Shown here one piece after another: positions 1 through 7,630 of a stretch of DNA of 7,630 bases. Below the pieces are notes generated by a model, which worked only from the letters and a program-made list of their open reading frames with translations, was not told the origin of the DNA and did not search any database. Numbering within the stretch: the stretch's first letter is position 1; every line of letters starts with the position of its first letter. Both the position numbers and the translations under genes were made by a program. This DNA comes from an uncultured Lachnospiraceae bacterium. Lineage in GTDB: Bacteria > Bacillota > Clostridia > Lachnospirales > Lachnospiraceae. Location of the stretch: the NCBI GenBank assembly GCA_934376945.1, contig CAKRPI010000098.1, forward strand, positions 1-7,630. The letters run 5' to 3'.

Positions 1-656
1 ATACCTTTAATGATCTCCATGGCAATAAAAAGCAGATCATCATCTCCTCCGATAAACCGCCGAAAGATATCGTAACTCTTGAAGCAAGACTCCGCTCCCG
101 TTTCGAATGGGGGCTGATTGCAGATATTTCGTCTCCGGATTTTGAGACCAGAATGGCAATTCTTCATAAAAAAGAAGAAAATGACGGCTACAATATTGAT
201 AACGAAGTAATCAAATATATTGCCATGCATATCAAATCGAATATCCGTGAGCTGGAAGGCGCGCTGAACAAGCTCGTTGCTCTTAGCAACCTCGAAAAAC
301 GAGAAATCACCGTCGAACTGGCCGAAGAAGCACTGAAAGATATCGTTTCTCCGGATGAAAAAAAGGAAGTAACTCCGGCACTGATCGTCAATACGGTAGC
401 CGAACATTTCCACGTAAGTGTCGATGATATCCGCAGCAACAAACGAAATAACGAAATTGTCGTACCACGCCAGATCGCTATGTATCTGTGCAATACCATG
501 ACCAGCGTCGGACTGAAAAAAATCGGCAGTGAAATCGGCGGACGTGATCATTCAACGGTTCTGCATGGTTCAAAAAAGATTTCCGATGAATTAAAGACTT
601 CAGATGACATGCGGAAAACGATCGAAATCCTTCAGAAAAAAATTAATCCGAGCTGA
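1..656 (+). CDS. dnaA: Chromosomal replication initiator DnaA, C-terminal 217 residues (5' end outside window)
   Basis: The frame is open from base 3 to the TGA at 654-656. The ATG at 153 is internal and not the real start, because homology continues upstream of it. DnaA is the AAA+ ATPase that binds DnaA boxes at oriC, opens the duplex and loads helicase; it also regulates transcription. The visible part begins near the sensor I region of the AAA+ domain. It then shows the box VII motif RLRSRFEWG (bases 87-113), whose second Arg matches the arginine finger (E. coli R285). The sensor II helix IRELEGALNK follows at about 243-272. Domain IV occupies about 370-656. It carries the DnaA signature GGRDHSTVLHG (537-569), which reads the DnaA box through a helix-turn-helix. 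There is no frameshift. A cluster of DnaA boxes begins 4 bp after the stop, and a terminator hairpin follows. Identification is essentially certain; only the N-terminal domains cannot be seen. Confidence 0.98.
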   Translation, partial: TFNDLHGNKKQIIISSDKPPKDIVTLEARLRSRFEWGLIADISSPDFETRMAILHKKEENDGYNIDNEVIKYIAMHIKSNIRELEGALNKLVALSNLEKREITVELAEEALKDIVSPDEKKEVTPALIVNTVAEHFHVSVDDIRSNKRNNEIVVPRQIAMYLCNTMTSVGLKKIGSEIGGRDHSTVLHGSKKISDELKTSDDMRKTIEILQKKINPS

Positions 657-659
657 AAG

Positions 660-688
660 TTATCCACAAAGTTATCCACTTATCCACA
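660..688 (+). promoter_or_regulatory. Tandem DnaA-box cluster, three boxes
   Basis: TTATCCACA occurs at 660-668 and 680-688, both exact matches to the consensus TTATNCACA. Between them, TTATCCACT at 672-680 differs only in the last base and shares that base with the third box. All three point the same way. The array starts 4 bp after the dnaA stop codon. Tightly packed, same-orientation boxes are typical of DnaA filament nucleation sites. Confidence 0.9.
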
Positions 689-708
689 GGATATCTATCA
701 GAAATGTG

Positions 709-752
709 TGTGGGCAGACTGTTTACGTCTGTTCACAACTTTTCTTTTTTTT
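709..752 (+). terminator. Intrinsic terminator downstream of dnaA
   Basis: Bases 709-719 pair with 727-737 to form an 11-bp stem (nine Watson-Crick pairs and two G-U pairs) with a 7-base loop. Two bases after the stem a T-tract begins: 740-752 is T except for one C. This is a classic rho-independent layout, 53 bp past the dnaA stop. It implies that dnaN depends at least partly on its own promoter. The stem has a T/G wobble section, so its strength is uncertain. The T-tract could also contribute to duplex opening. Confidence 0.65.
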
Positions 753-782
753 CCAGACAAACTGCGGACTCTGCTGCAAAGA

Positions 783-791
783 TGTGCATAA
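783..791 (-). promoter_or_regulatory. DnaA box, reverse orientation
   Basis: TGTGCATAA on the + strand is the exact complement of TTATGCACA, a perfect TTATNCACA box. It faces opposite to the three boxes at 660-688. Confidence 0.8.
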
Positions 792-876
792 CTGCATGGT
801 TATCCTGCTGGTATCACGGTGGCATACACACGGTTATTCCGTTTGCTTTTATGCGTAAACACAGCTCTTTTTGCAG

Positions 877-893
877 TTTTACACATATCCACA
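877..893 (+). promoter_or_regulatory. Two overlapping near-consensus DnaA boxes beside the T-rich tract
   Basis: TTTTACACA (877-885) and ATATCCACA (885-893) each differ from TTATNCACA at one position and share one base. Weaker sites with the same CACA ending lie upstream at 822-830 and 855-863. All point toward the T-rich tract at 917-932, as expected for boxes that seed DnaA loading onto the unwinding element. Confidence 0.55.
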
Positions 894-898
894 TCCCC

Positions 899-945
899 TA
901 ATGCGAATACTGCGGATTTTTTTTCTTTTTTTATCTATCTATTCG
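899..945. other. Candidate DNA-unwinding element (T-rich tract)
   Basis: Bases 917-932 contain 15 T in 16 positions, followed by an AT-rich TATC/TATT stretch to 943. The tract lies directly downstream of the last DnaA boxes, the position of the unwinding element in B. subtilis-type origins. I could not find a clean run of DnaA-trio triplets between 893 and 917. The role is inferred from position and composition only. Confidence 0.5.
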
Positions 946-1063
946 GATCCCAAAGCTTCACGGTGAATTTCCGCCGCCAGAATCTGAGGCTCCTGTTGAA
1001 AAACGAATACTTACTGTCCGCTTTCAAACCGATGGATCCGCATCCGGAAAGGAGTACTTATTT

Positions 1064-2173
1064 ATGAAAATTATCTGTAAAAAATCAGATTTACAAAAAA
1101 GTATCAGTATTGTAGCAAAAGCTGTTTCATCAAAAACAACCATGCCGATTCTTGAAACAATTCTTATTAATGCATCTGCAGCAGAAATTCATTTTACTGC
1201 AAATGACATGGAACTTGGAATCGATACCATCGTAGAAGGAACGGTTCAGGAAAAAGGAATGGTTGCACTTGATGCAAAGCTTTTTTCTGAAATTGTCCGA
1301 AAACTTCCCGAAAATGATGTTATTATTACGTCTGATACAAACAACAGTACACAAATCACCTGTGAAAAAGCGAAATTTTCTATTATGGGGCAAAGCGGAG
1401 AAGATTTTCCATACCTGCCTTATGTGGAAAAAGATTATCAGATTACCATTTCTCAGTTTACGTTGAAAGAAGTAATCCGTCAGACGATTTTTTCAATCGC
1501 GGCAAATGACAGCAATAAGATCATGACTGGTGAATTATTTGATATAAACGGCGGTGAAATGCGGGTTGTTTCACTTGACGGTCACCGTATTTCCATCCGG
1601 AAAATTCTTCTGAAATCGGAATATGAACCGAAAAAAGTGATTGTTCCGGGAAAAACATTAACGGAAGTTTCTAAAATTTTAACCGGCGGAACAGAAGATC
1701 TTGTGGATATTTATTTTACAAACAACCATATCTTGTTTGAGTTCGAAAATACAGTCGTTGTTTCCAGATTGATCGAAGGAAATTATTTCCGGGTAGATCA
1801 GATGCTGACAAATGATTATGAGACGAAGGTAACGATTAACAAAAAGGAATTCCTGGACTGTATTGACCGTGCAACTTTGATGATAAAAGAAGGCGATAAG
1901 CGTCCGATCATTTTAAATATTGCAGAGGATGTGATGGAGCTGAAGATTTCTTCTCAGATCGGATCGATGGATGAATTGATTGATATCGAACTGGAAGGAA
2001 AAAATATCAAGATCGGATTCAACCCGAAGCTGCTGATTGATGCACTTCGTGTGATCGATGATGAAAAAATTAATATTTATTATATGAATCCGAAAGCTCC
2101 ATGTTTTATCCGGGACGATGAGCAAAGCTATATTTATCTGATTCTGCCGGTAAATTTTATTGATAACGACTGA
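1064..2173 (+). CDS. dnaN: DNA polymerase III beta subunit (sliding clamp)
   Basis: DnaN forms a ring-shaped homodimer around DNA that tethers the replicative polymerase and serves as a docking platform for repair proteins. The product is 369 aa, normal for the family, which is built from three similar domains of about 120 residues each. Recognisable features are the N-terminal MKIICKKSDLQKSI, the central SLDGHRISIRK, and the C-terminal end YLILPVNF that lines the protein-binding pocket. The ATG at 1064 is supported by AAAGGAG (1048-1054) nine bases upstream. dnaA is terminated upstream, so dnaN probably has its own promoter, but I could not place one with confidence. The gene is visibly more AT-rich than recF, gyrB and gyrA, especially in its 5' half. 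It is intact and in frame throughout. Confidence 0.98.
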   Translation: MKIICKKSDLQKSISIVAKAVSSKTTMPILETILINASAAEIHFTANDMELGIDTIVEGTVQEKGMVALDAKLFSEIVRKLPENDVIITSDTNNSTQITCEKAKFSIMGQSGEDFPYLPYVEKDYQITISQFTLKEVIRQTIFSIAANDSNKIMTGELFDINGGEMRVVSLDGHRISIRKILLKSEYEPKKVIVPGKTLTEVSKILTGGTEDLVDIYFTNNHILFEFENTVVVSRLIEGNYFRVDQMLTNDYETKVTINKKEFLDCIDRATLMIKEGDKRPIILNIAEDVMELKISSQIGSMDELIDIELEGKNIKIGFNPKLLIDALRVIDDEKINIYYMNPKAPCFIRDDEQSYIYLILPVNFIDND

Positions 2174-2193
2174 TATTTTGAACGCAGATCGCG

Positions 2194-2320
2194 AAGCGGA
2201 TTGCGAATGTCCGCTTTACCGCAGATAAGCATTCCCCCGCTTCAGGTGTGCGGAGCACTAAGCGGCGGGTAATGGGATGCTTAGTCAGCAGATAAGGCGG
2301 ACGAAGATTGGTGTGTCCGT
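2194..2320. repeat. GC-rich multi-hairpin element in the dnaN-yaaA gap
   Basis: Several nested inverted repeats occur here. Hairpin 1 pairs 2194-2200 with 2210-2216 (7 bp, 9-base loop). A long arm pairs 2209-2218 with 2293-2302 (10 bp, one G-U). Inside it, 2226-2232 pairs with 2277-2283 (7 bp), then 2233-2235 with 2274-2276 and 2236-2240 with 2265-2269. An apical GTGC/GCAC stem sits at 2248-2251/2255-2258. A further hairpin pairs 2298-2302 with 2315-2319. Hairpins 1 and 3 share bases with the long arm, so alternatives exist. The 9-mer GCAGATAAG occurs at 2221-2229 and 2288-2296. No T-tract follows, so this is not a classic terminator. It could be an interspersed palindromic repeat (REP/MITE-like), a structured RNA, or a processing site. 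The base pairing is directly visible; the nature is unknown. Confidence 0.6.
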
Positions 2321-2323
2321 AGC

Positions 2324-2400
2324 ACAAAGACAGAAAAACAAACATTATAATAAGAAACATATCACATATAACACTGTCTTTTGTATGCAGACAAAGGACA
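2324..2400. repeat. Alternative inverted repeats in the AT-rich gap
   Basis: Segment 2374-2384 can pair with 2324-2333 (10 bp, one bulged T, 40-base loop). Bases 2375-2384 can instead pair with 2391-2400 (10 bp, one G-U, 6-base loop). The two pairings exclude each other. The short hairpin should form more readily. There is no T-run after it, so I do not call a terminator. Function unknown. Confidence 0.4.
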
Positions 2401-2424
2401 TAAACGCAGCAGTTAAAGCAAGAC

Positions 2425-2452
2425 GCATAACAAATGCATAACAGAGGCATAA
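2425..2452. repeat. Three GCATAA repeats spaced 11 bp apart
   Basis: GCATAA occurs at 2425-2430, 2436-2441 and 2447-2452, each start exactly 11 bp from the previous, about one helical turn. This could be a phased protein-binding array or chance in AT-rich DNA. The complement TTATGC is the first six bases of one DnaA-box variant, but none of the three extends to a good DnaA box. Confidence 0.4.
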
Positions 2453-2470
2453 AAACAAACCGGAAAAATG

Positions 2471-2504
2471 TTGAATAAAAACGCATATTTATGCACGATA
2501 TAAT
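2471..2504 (+). promoter_or_regulatory. Candidate promoter for yaaA-recF-gyrB-gyrA
   Basis: A perfect -10 hexamer TATAAT lies at 2499-2504, 123 bp before the yaaA start. The best -35-like sequence, TTGAAT at 2471-2476, is 22 bp away, longer than the usual 16-18, and there is no TG extension. The -10 is good and the -35 poor, so activity may need an activator or may be weak. A near-perfect DnaA box (TTATGCACG, 2489-2497) lies in the spacer. Confidence 0.4.
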
Positions 2505-2532
2505 AGACATCATTATAGACACATAATTAAAA

Positions 2533-2575
2533 CAGACATTCGAAAACTGCAGTTTCCGTCTGCTTATGAAAGCAG
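2533..2575 (+). promoter_or_regulatory. Structured leader of yaaA: 12-bp palindrome and competing hairpin
   Basis: AAACTGCAGTTT (2544-2555) is a perfect 12-bp palindrome. It is enclosed by an outer inverted repeat, CAGAC (2533-2537) with GTCTG (2558-2562). A second hairpin pairs CTGCTT (2560-2565) with AAGCAG (2570-2575) around a 4-base loop. It uses the same bases as the right arm of the outer repeat, so the two folds compete. If transcription starts just after the -10 at 2499, both lie in the 5' UTR. The site could be a DNA operator, an RNA regulatory element, or neither. Confidence 0.4.
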
Positions 2576-2581
2576 CCGGAA
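2567..2581 (+). repeat. 15-bp direct repeat, copy 1 (yaaA leader)
   Basis: TGAAAGCAGCCGGAA occurs here and again, identical, at 2683-2697 inside yaaA. Copy 1 overlaps the right half of the leader hairpin (2560-2575). An exact 15-mer pair is unexpected by chance in a window of this size. Confidence 0.7.
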
Positions 2582-2627
2582 ATATGGAAGCGAAAGACAG
2601 ATCGGTGTCAAAAGGACAGGAGAAGAA

Positions 2628-2843
2628 ATGGAAACAGTAGAAATTAAGCTTAGAGATGAGTATATTAAACTGGGACAGGCACTGAAAGCAGCCGGAATTG
2701 CCGAGTCGGGTGTGGATGCAAAATACCGGATTCAGGACGGCACGGTGCTGGTAAACGGAAAGACGGAGCTGCAGCGCGGAAAAAAACTTTTCGCAGGAGA
2801 TGTAGTCGTATGTGGAAATATTACCGTAAAAGTTGTAGAATGA
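2628..2843 (+). CDS. yaaA: S4-domain RNA-binding protein YaaA (recF-linked)
   Basis: The product is 71 aa, the normal size of the small S4-like proteins encoded just upstream of recF in many Bacillota (B. subtilis YaaA, also called RlbA, tied to ribosome function). It is unrelated to E. coli YaaA. S4 features are visible: an N-terminal segment IKLGQALKAAGIAESG, the turn VLVNGKTELQRGKKL with the typical VNG motif, then a GDVV strand. The fold is expected to bind structured RNA. The start ATG at 2628 follows AGGAG (2618-2622) by five bases. recF begins 13 bp after the stop, so the two are probably co-translated. The leader contains hairpins and an exact copy of a 15-bp piece of this coding sequence (2683-2697), which makes autoregulation conceivable but untested. 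The family call is firm; its molecular role in this organism is not established by the sequence. Confidence 0.9.
   Translation: METVEIKLRDEYIKLGQALKAAGIAESGVDAKYRIQDGTVLVNGKTELQRGKKLFAGDVVVCGNITVKVVE
2683..2697 (+). repeat. 15-bp direct repeat, copy 2 (inside yaaA)
   Basis: This is identical to 2567-2581. Here it encodes part of the LKAAG segment at the S4 domain start. In copy 1 the same bases also spell KAAG behind an ATG at 2566, in a short frame that ends at 2640. Confidence 0.7.
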
Positions 2844-2856
2844 GCAGTGAGCGAGC

Positions 2857-5875
<3,019 letters not shown>

Positions 5876-5899
5876 GTTCACGAAACAGGAGGTAAATCC

Positions 5900-7630
5900 G
5901 TGGAAGATACAATATTTGACCAGGTCCATGAGGTTGACCTGAAAAAAACGATGGAGGAGTCGTATATTGATTATGCGATGAGCGTTATCTCACAGCGAGC
6001 CCTCCCGGATGTAAGAGACGGACTGAAGCCGGTACAGCGCCGTGTGCTTTATTCCATGATCGAGCTGAATAATGGGCCGGACAAGCCACACAGAAAATGT
6101 GCGCGTATTGTCGGTGATACAATGGGTAAATATCATCCGCATGGAGACAGCTCTATTTACGGCGCACTTGTGAATATGGCGCAGGAATGGTCGACGCGTT
6201 ACCCGCTTGTTGACGGACACGGAAACTTTGGCTCCGTCGATGGAGACGGCGCGGCTGCCATGCGTTATACAGAGGCGAGACTGAGCAAAATTTCGATGGA
6301 GATGCTGGCGGATATCGGAAAGGATACCGTGGACTTCGTACCAAACTTTGATGAAACAGAGAAGGAACCGACCGTGCTTCCGGCACGCTTTCCGAATCTT
6401 CTGGTAAATGGAACGAATGGAATTGCGGTAGGTATGGCAACGAATATCCCGCCGCATAATCTTCGGGAGGTAATTGGAGCAGTTGTAAAGATGATTGATA
6501 ACCGCATTGAAGAGGATCGGGAGACTTCGATTGAGGAGATTCTGGAGATCATCAAGGGACCTGATTTTCCAACGGGAGCACAGATCCTTGGAAGACGCGG
6601 CATTGAAGAGGCATATCGTACCGGAAAAGGAAAAATCCGGGTGCGCGCCGTGACAAATATTGAGTCCATGCCAAACGGCAAGAGCCGGATCATTGTGACC
6701 GAGATTCCGTACATGGTAAATAAAGCACGTCTGATCGAGAAGATGGCTGATCTTGTAAGGGACAAAAAAATTGACGGAATTACGGGAATTACGGATGAGT
6801 CGAACCGCGAGGGTATGCGGATCAATATTGAGCTGCGCAGGGATGCAAATGCAAATGTGGTGCTCAATCAGCTTTATAAGCATACACAGCTGCAGGATAC
6901 CTTCGGTGTGATCATGCTTGCGCTTGTCAATAACCAGCCAAAGACGCTGAACCTGAAGGAGATGCTGACGTACTATATCCGCCATCAGGAGGATGTGGTT
7001 ACGAGAAGAACAAAATATGAGCTGAACAAAGCAGAAGAGCGTGCTCACATCCTGCAGGGACTGCTGATCGCGCTTGACAATATCGATGAAGTCATCAAAA
7101 TCATCCGCGGATCTGCAAATACACCGGCTGCAAAGGCGGGACTGATCGAACGGTTTGGTTTAAGTGATGCTCAGGCACAGGCAATCGTAGATATGCGTCT
7201 GCGTACGCTGACCGGTCTGGAACGTGAGAAGCTTGAGGCAGAATATCAGGAGCTTCTGAAGAAAATCGAGGAGTATCGTGCAATTCTGTCGGATGAAAAG
7301 CTGCTTCTTGGCGTAATCAAAAAAGAAATTCAGATTATCAGTGATAAGTACGGTGATGACCGCAGAACGAGCATTGAGCATGATGTATTTGATCTGACCA
7401 CAGAGGATCTGATTCCGGATGAGAATGTGGTTATAACGATGACGAAGCTTGGCTATATCAAGCGTATGACACCGGATAATTTCAAGAGTCAGAACCGAGG
7501 CGGCAAGGGAATCAAGGGAATGCAGACGCTGGAGGATGACTACATAGAGGAGCTGCTGATGACGAGCACGCATCACTATCTGATGTTCTTTACGAATCAG
7601 GGAAGAGTGTACCGTCTGAAGGGCTATGAG
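5900..7630 (+). CDS. gyrA: DNA gyrase subunit A, N-terminal 577 residues (3' end outside window)
   Basis: The frame opens at GTG 5900 and stays open to the last base, giving 577 of an expected 800-850 residues. GTG is chosen because AGGAGGT (5887-5893) sits six bases upstream and the product starts (V/M)[13 protein letters not shown], typical of clostridial GyrA. GyrA cleaves and rejoins DNA. The winged-helix domain carries the catalytic AAMRYTE with Tyr123 (E. coli Tyr122) preceded by Arg122. Later come the [14 protein letters not shown] segment, the tower domain and a charged coiled-coil stretch near residues 440-470. The start of the C-terminal wrapping domain has the GyrA box QNRGGKG at 531-537 (canonical QRRGGKG), which separates GyrA from ParC. 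In the quinolone region, Ser84 is kept (E. coli Ser83), but Gly88 replaces Asp87 and Asn92 replaces Arg91. The gap from gyrB is 24 bp. Confidence 0.98.
   Translation, partial: MEDTIFDQVHEVDLKKTMEESYIDYAMSVISQRALPDVRDGLKPVQRRVLYSMIELNNGPDKPHRKCARIVGDTMGKYHPHGDSSIYGALVNMAQEWSTRYPLVDGHGNFGSVDGDGAAAMRYTEARLSKISMEMLADIGKDTVDFVPNFDETEKEPTVLPARFPNLLVNGTNGIAVGMATNIPPHNLREVIGAVVKMIDNRIEEDRETSIEEILEIIKGPDFPTGAQILGRRGIEEAYRTGKGKIRVRAVTNIESMPNGKSRIIVTEIPYMVNKARLIEKMADLVRDKKIDGITGITDESNREGMRINIELRRDANANVVLNQLYKHTQLQDTFGVIMLALVNNQPKTLNLKEMLTYYIRHQEDVVTRRTKYELNKAEERAHILQGLLIALDNIDEVIKIIRGSANTPAAKAGLIERFGLSDAQAQAIVDMRLRTLTGLEREKLEAEYQELLKKIEEYRAILSDEKLLLGVIKKEIQIISDKYGDDRRTSIEHDVFDLTTEDLIPDENVVITMTKLGYIKRMTPDNFKSQNRGGKGIKGMQTLEDDYIEELLMTSTHHYLMFFTNQGRVYRLKGYE

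Larger units (their letters stand above)
657..945. other. Downstream half of the replication origin (oriC-like dnaA-dnaN spacer)
   Basis: This gene-free stretch lies between dnaA and dnaN, the standard place for one part of a Bacillota origin. It holds two perfect TTATNCACA boxes on the + strand (660-668, 680-688) and one on the - strand (783-791). Boxes with one mismatch are at 672-680, 877-885 and 885-893. Boxes with two mismatches are at 822-830 and 855-863. Two T-tracts follow (740-752 and 917-932). In B. subtilis the origin is bipartite, flanking dnaA; the other part here would lie left of the window. From 946 to about 1046 I see nothing further, including no convincing dnaN promoter. 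Confidence 0.85.

Noticed and set aside
946..1047. dnaN promoter
   Set aside because: TTGAAA at 996-1001 has no -10 at 16-18 bp spacing; no other pair was convincing.
604..1067. Short + strand frames of 65-84 codons in the dnaA-dnaN gap
   Set aside because: They run through DnaA boxes, the terminator and T-tracts, giving Phe/Ser-rich low-complexity products without ribosome sites.
2194..2216. Hairpin after dnaN as an intrinsic terminator
   Set aside because: The 7-bp stem is followed by TACC, not a T-tract, and its bases are shared with a longer arm.
2566..2640. Possible 24-codon leader peptide upstream of yaaA
   Set aside because: It has an ATG and a stop overlapping the yaaA start, but only a weak ribosome site and a start codon in a hairpin loop. 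Not supported enough to annotate.
5990..7048. 352-codon open frame on the minus strand
   Set aside because: It is a shadow of gyrA, whose + frame shows all family motifs.

Overview
The window is a typical Bacillota (Clostridia-type) chromosomal origin locus with every gene on the + strand: dnaA (3' part) – oriC-like gap – dnaN – large gap – yaaA (S4 domain) – recF – gyrB – gyrA (5' part). Gene order, GyrB length (639 aa), moderate GC and the style of the GyrA and GyrB proteins point to an anaerobic gut clostridium, most likely Lachnospiraceae. The family assignment is inference.

Layout. (1) Positions 1-656 hold the last 217 residues of the initiator DnaA. (2) Positions 657-1063 (407 bp, no gene) look like the downstream half of oriC. 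A cluster of DnaA boxes sits just after the dnaA stop. It is followed by an intrinsic terminator for dnaA, an inverted perfect box, a run of degenerate boxes, and a long T-tract that is the best candidate for the DNA-unwinding element. (3) Positions 1064-2173 encode the sliding clamp DnaN. (4) Positions 2174-2627 (454 bp) hold no convincing gene but are not featureless. A GC-rich multi-hairpin element spans 2194-2320. After it comes an AT-rich stretch with alternative pairings, phased GCATAA repeats and a TATAAT -10 candidate. A probable structured leader lies in front of yaaA. (5) Positions 2628-7630 form a tight run of genes, yaaA-recF-gyrB-gyrA, with gaps of 13, 13 and 24 bp. gyrA runs off the right edge.

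How the genes work together: DnaA opens the origin and DnaN tethers the replicative polymerase. RecF acts in gap repair at stalled forks. GyrA2B2 gyrase removes the positive supercoils ahead of the fork. YaaA is a small RNA-binding S4 protein usually found next to recF.

The genes are ordinary housekeeping genes, and I do not see a clear new protein system. The least explained part is the dnaN-yaaA gap, with its elaborate foldable element and a 15-bp sequence shared between the yaaA leader and the yaaA coding region. A second point is the GyrA quinolone-determining region, which has Gly where E. coli has Asp87.
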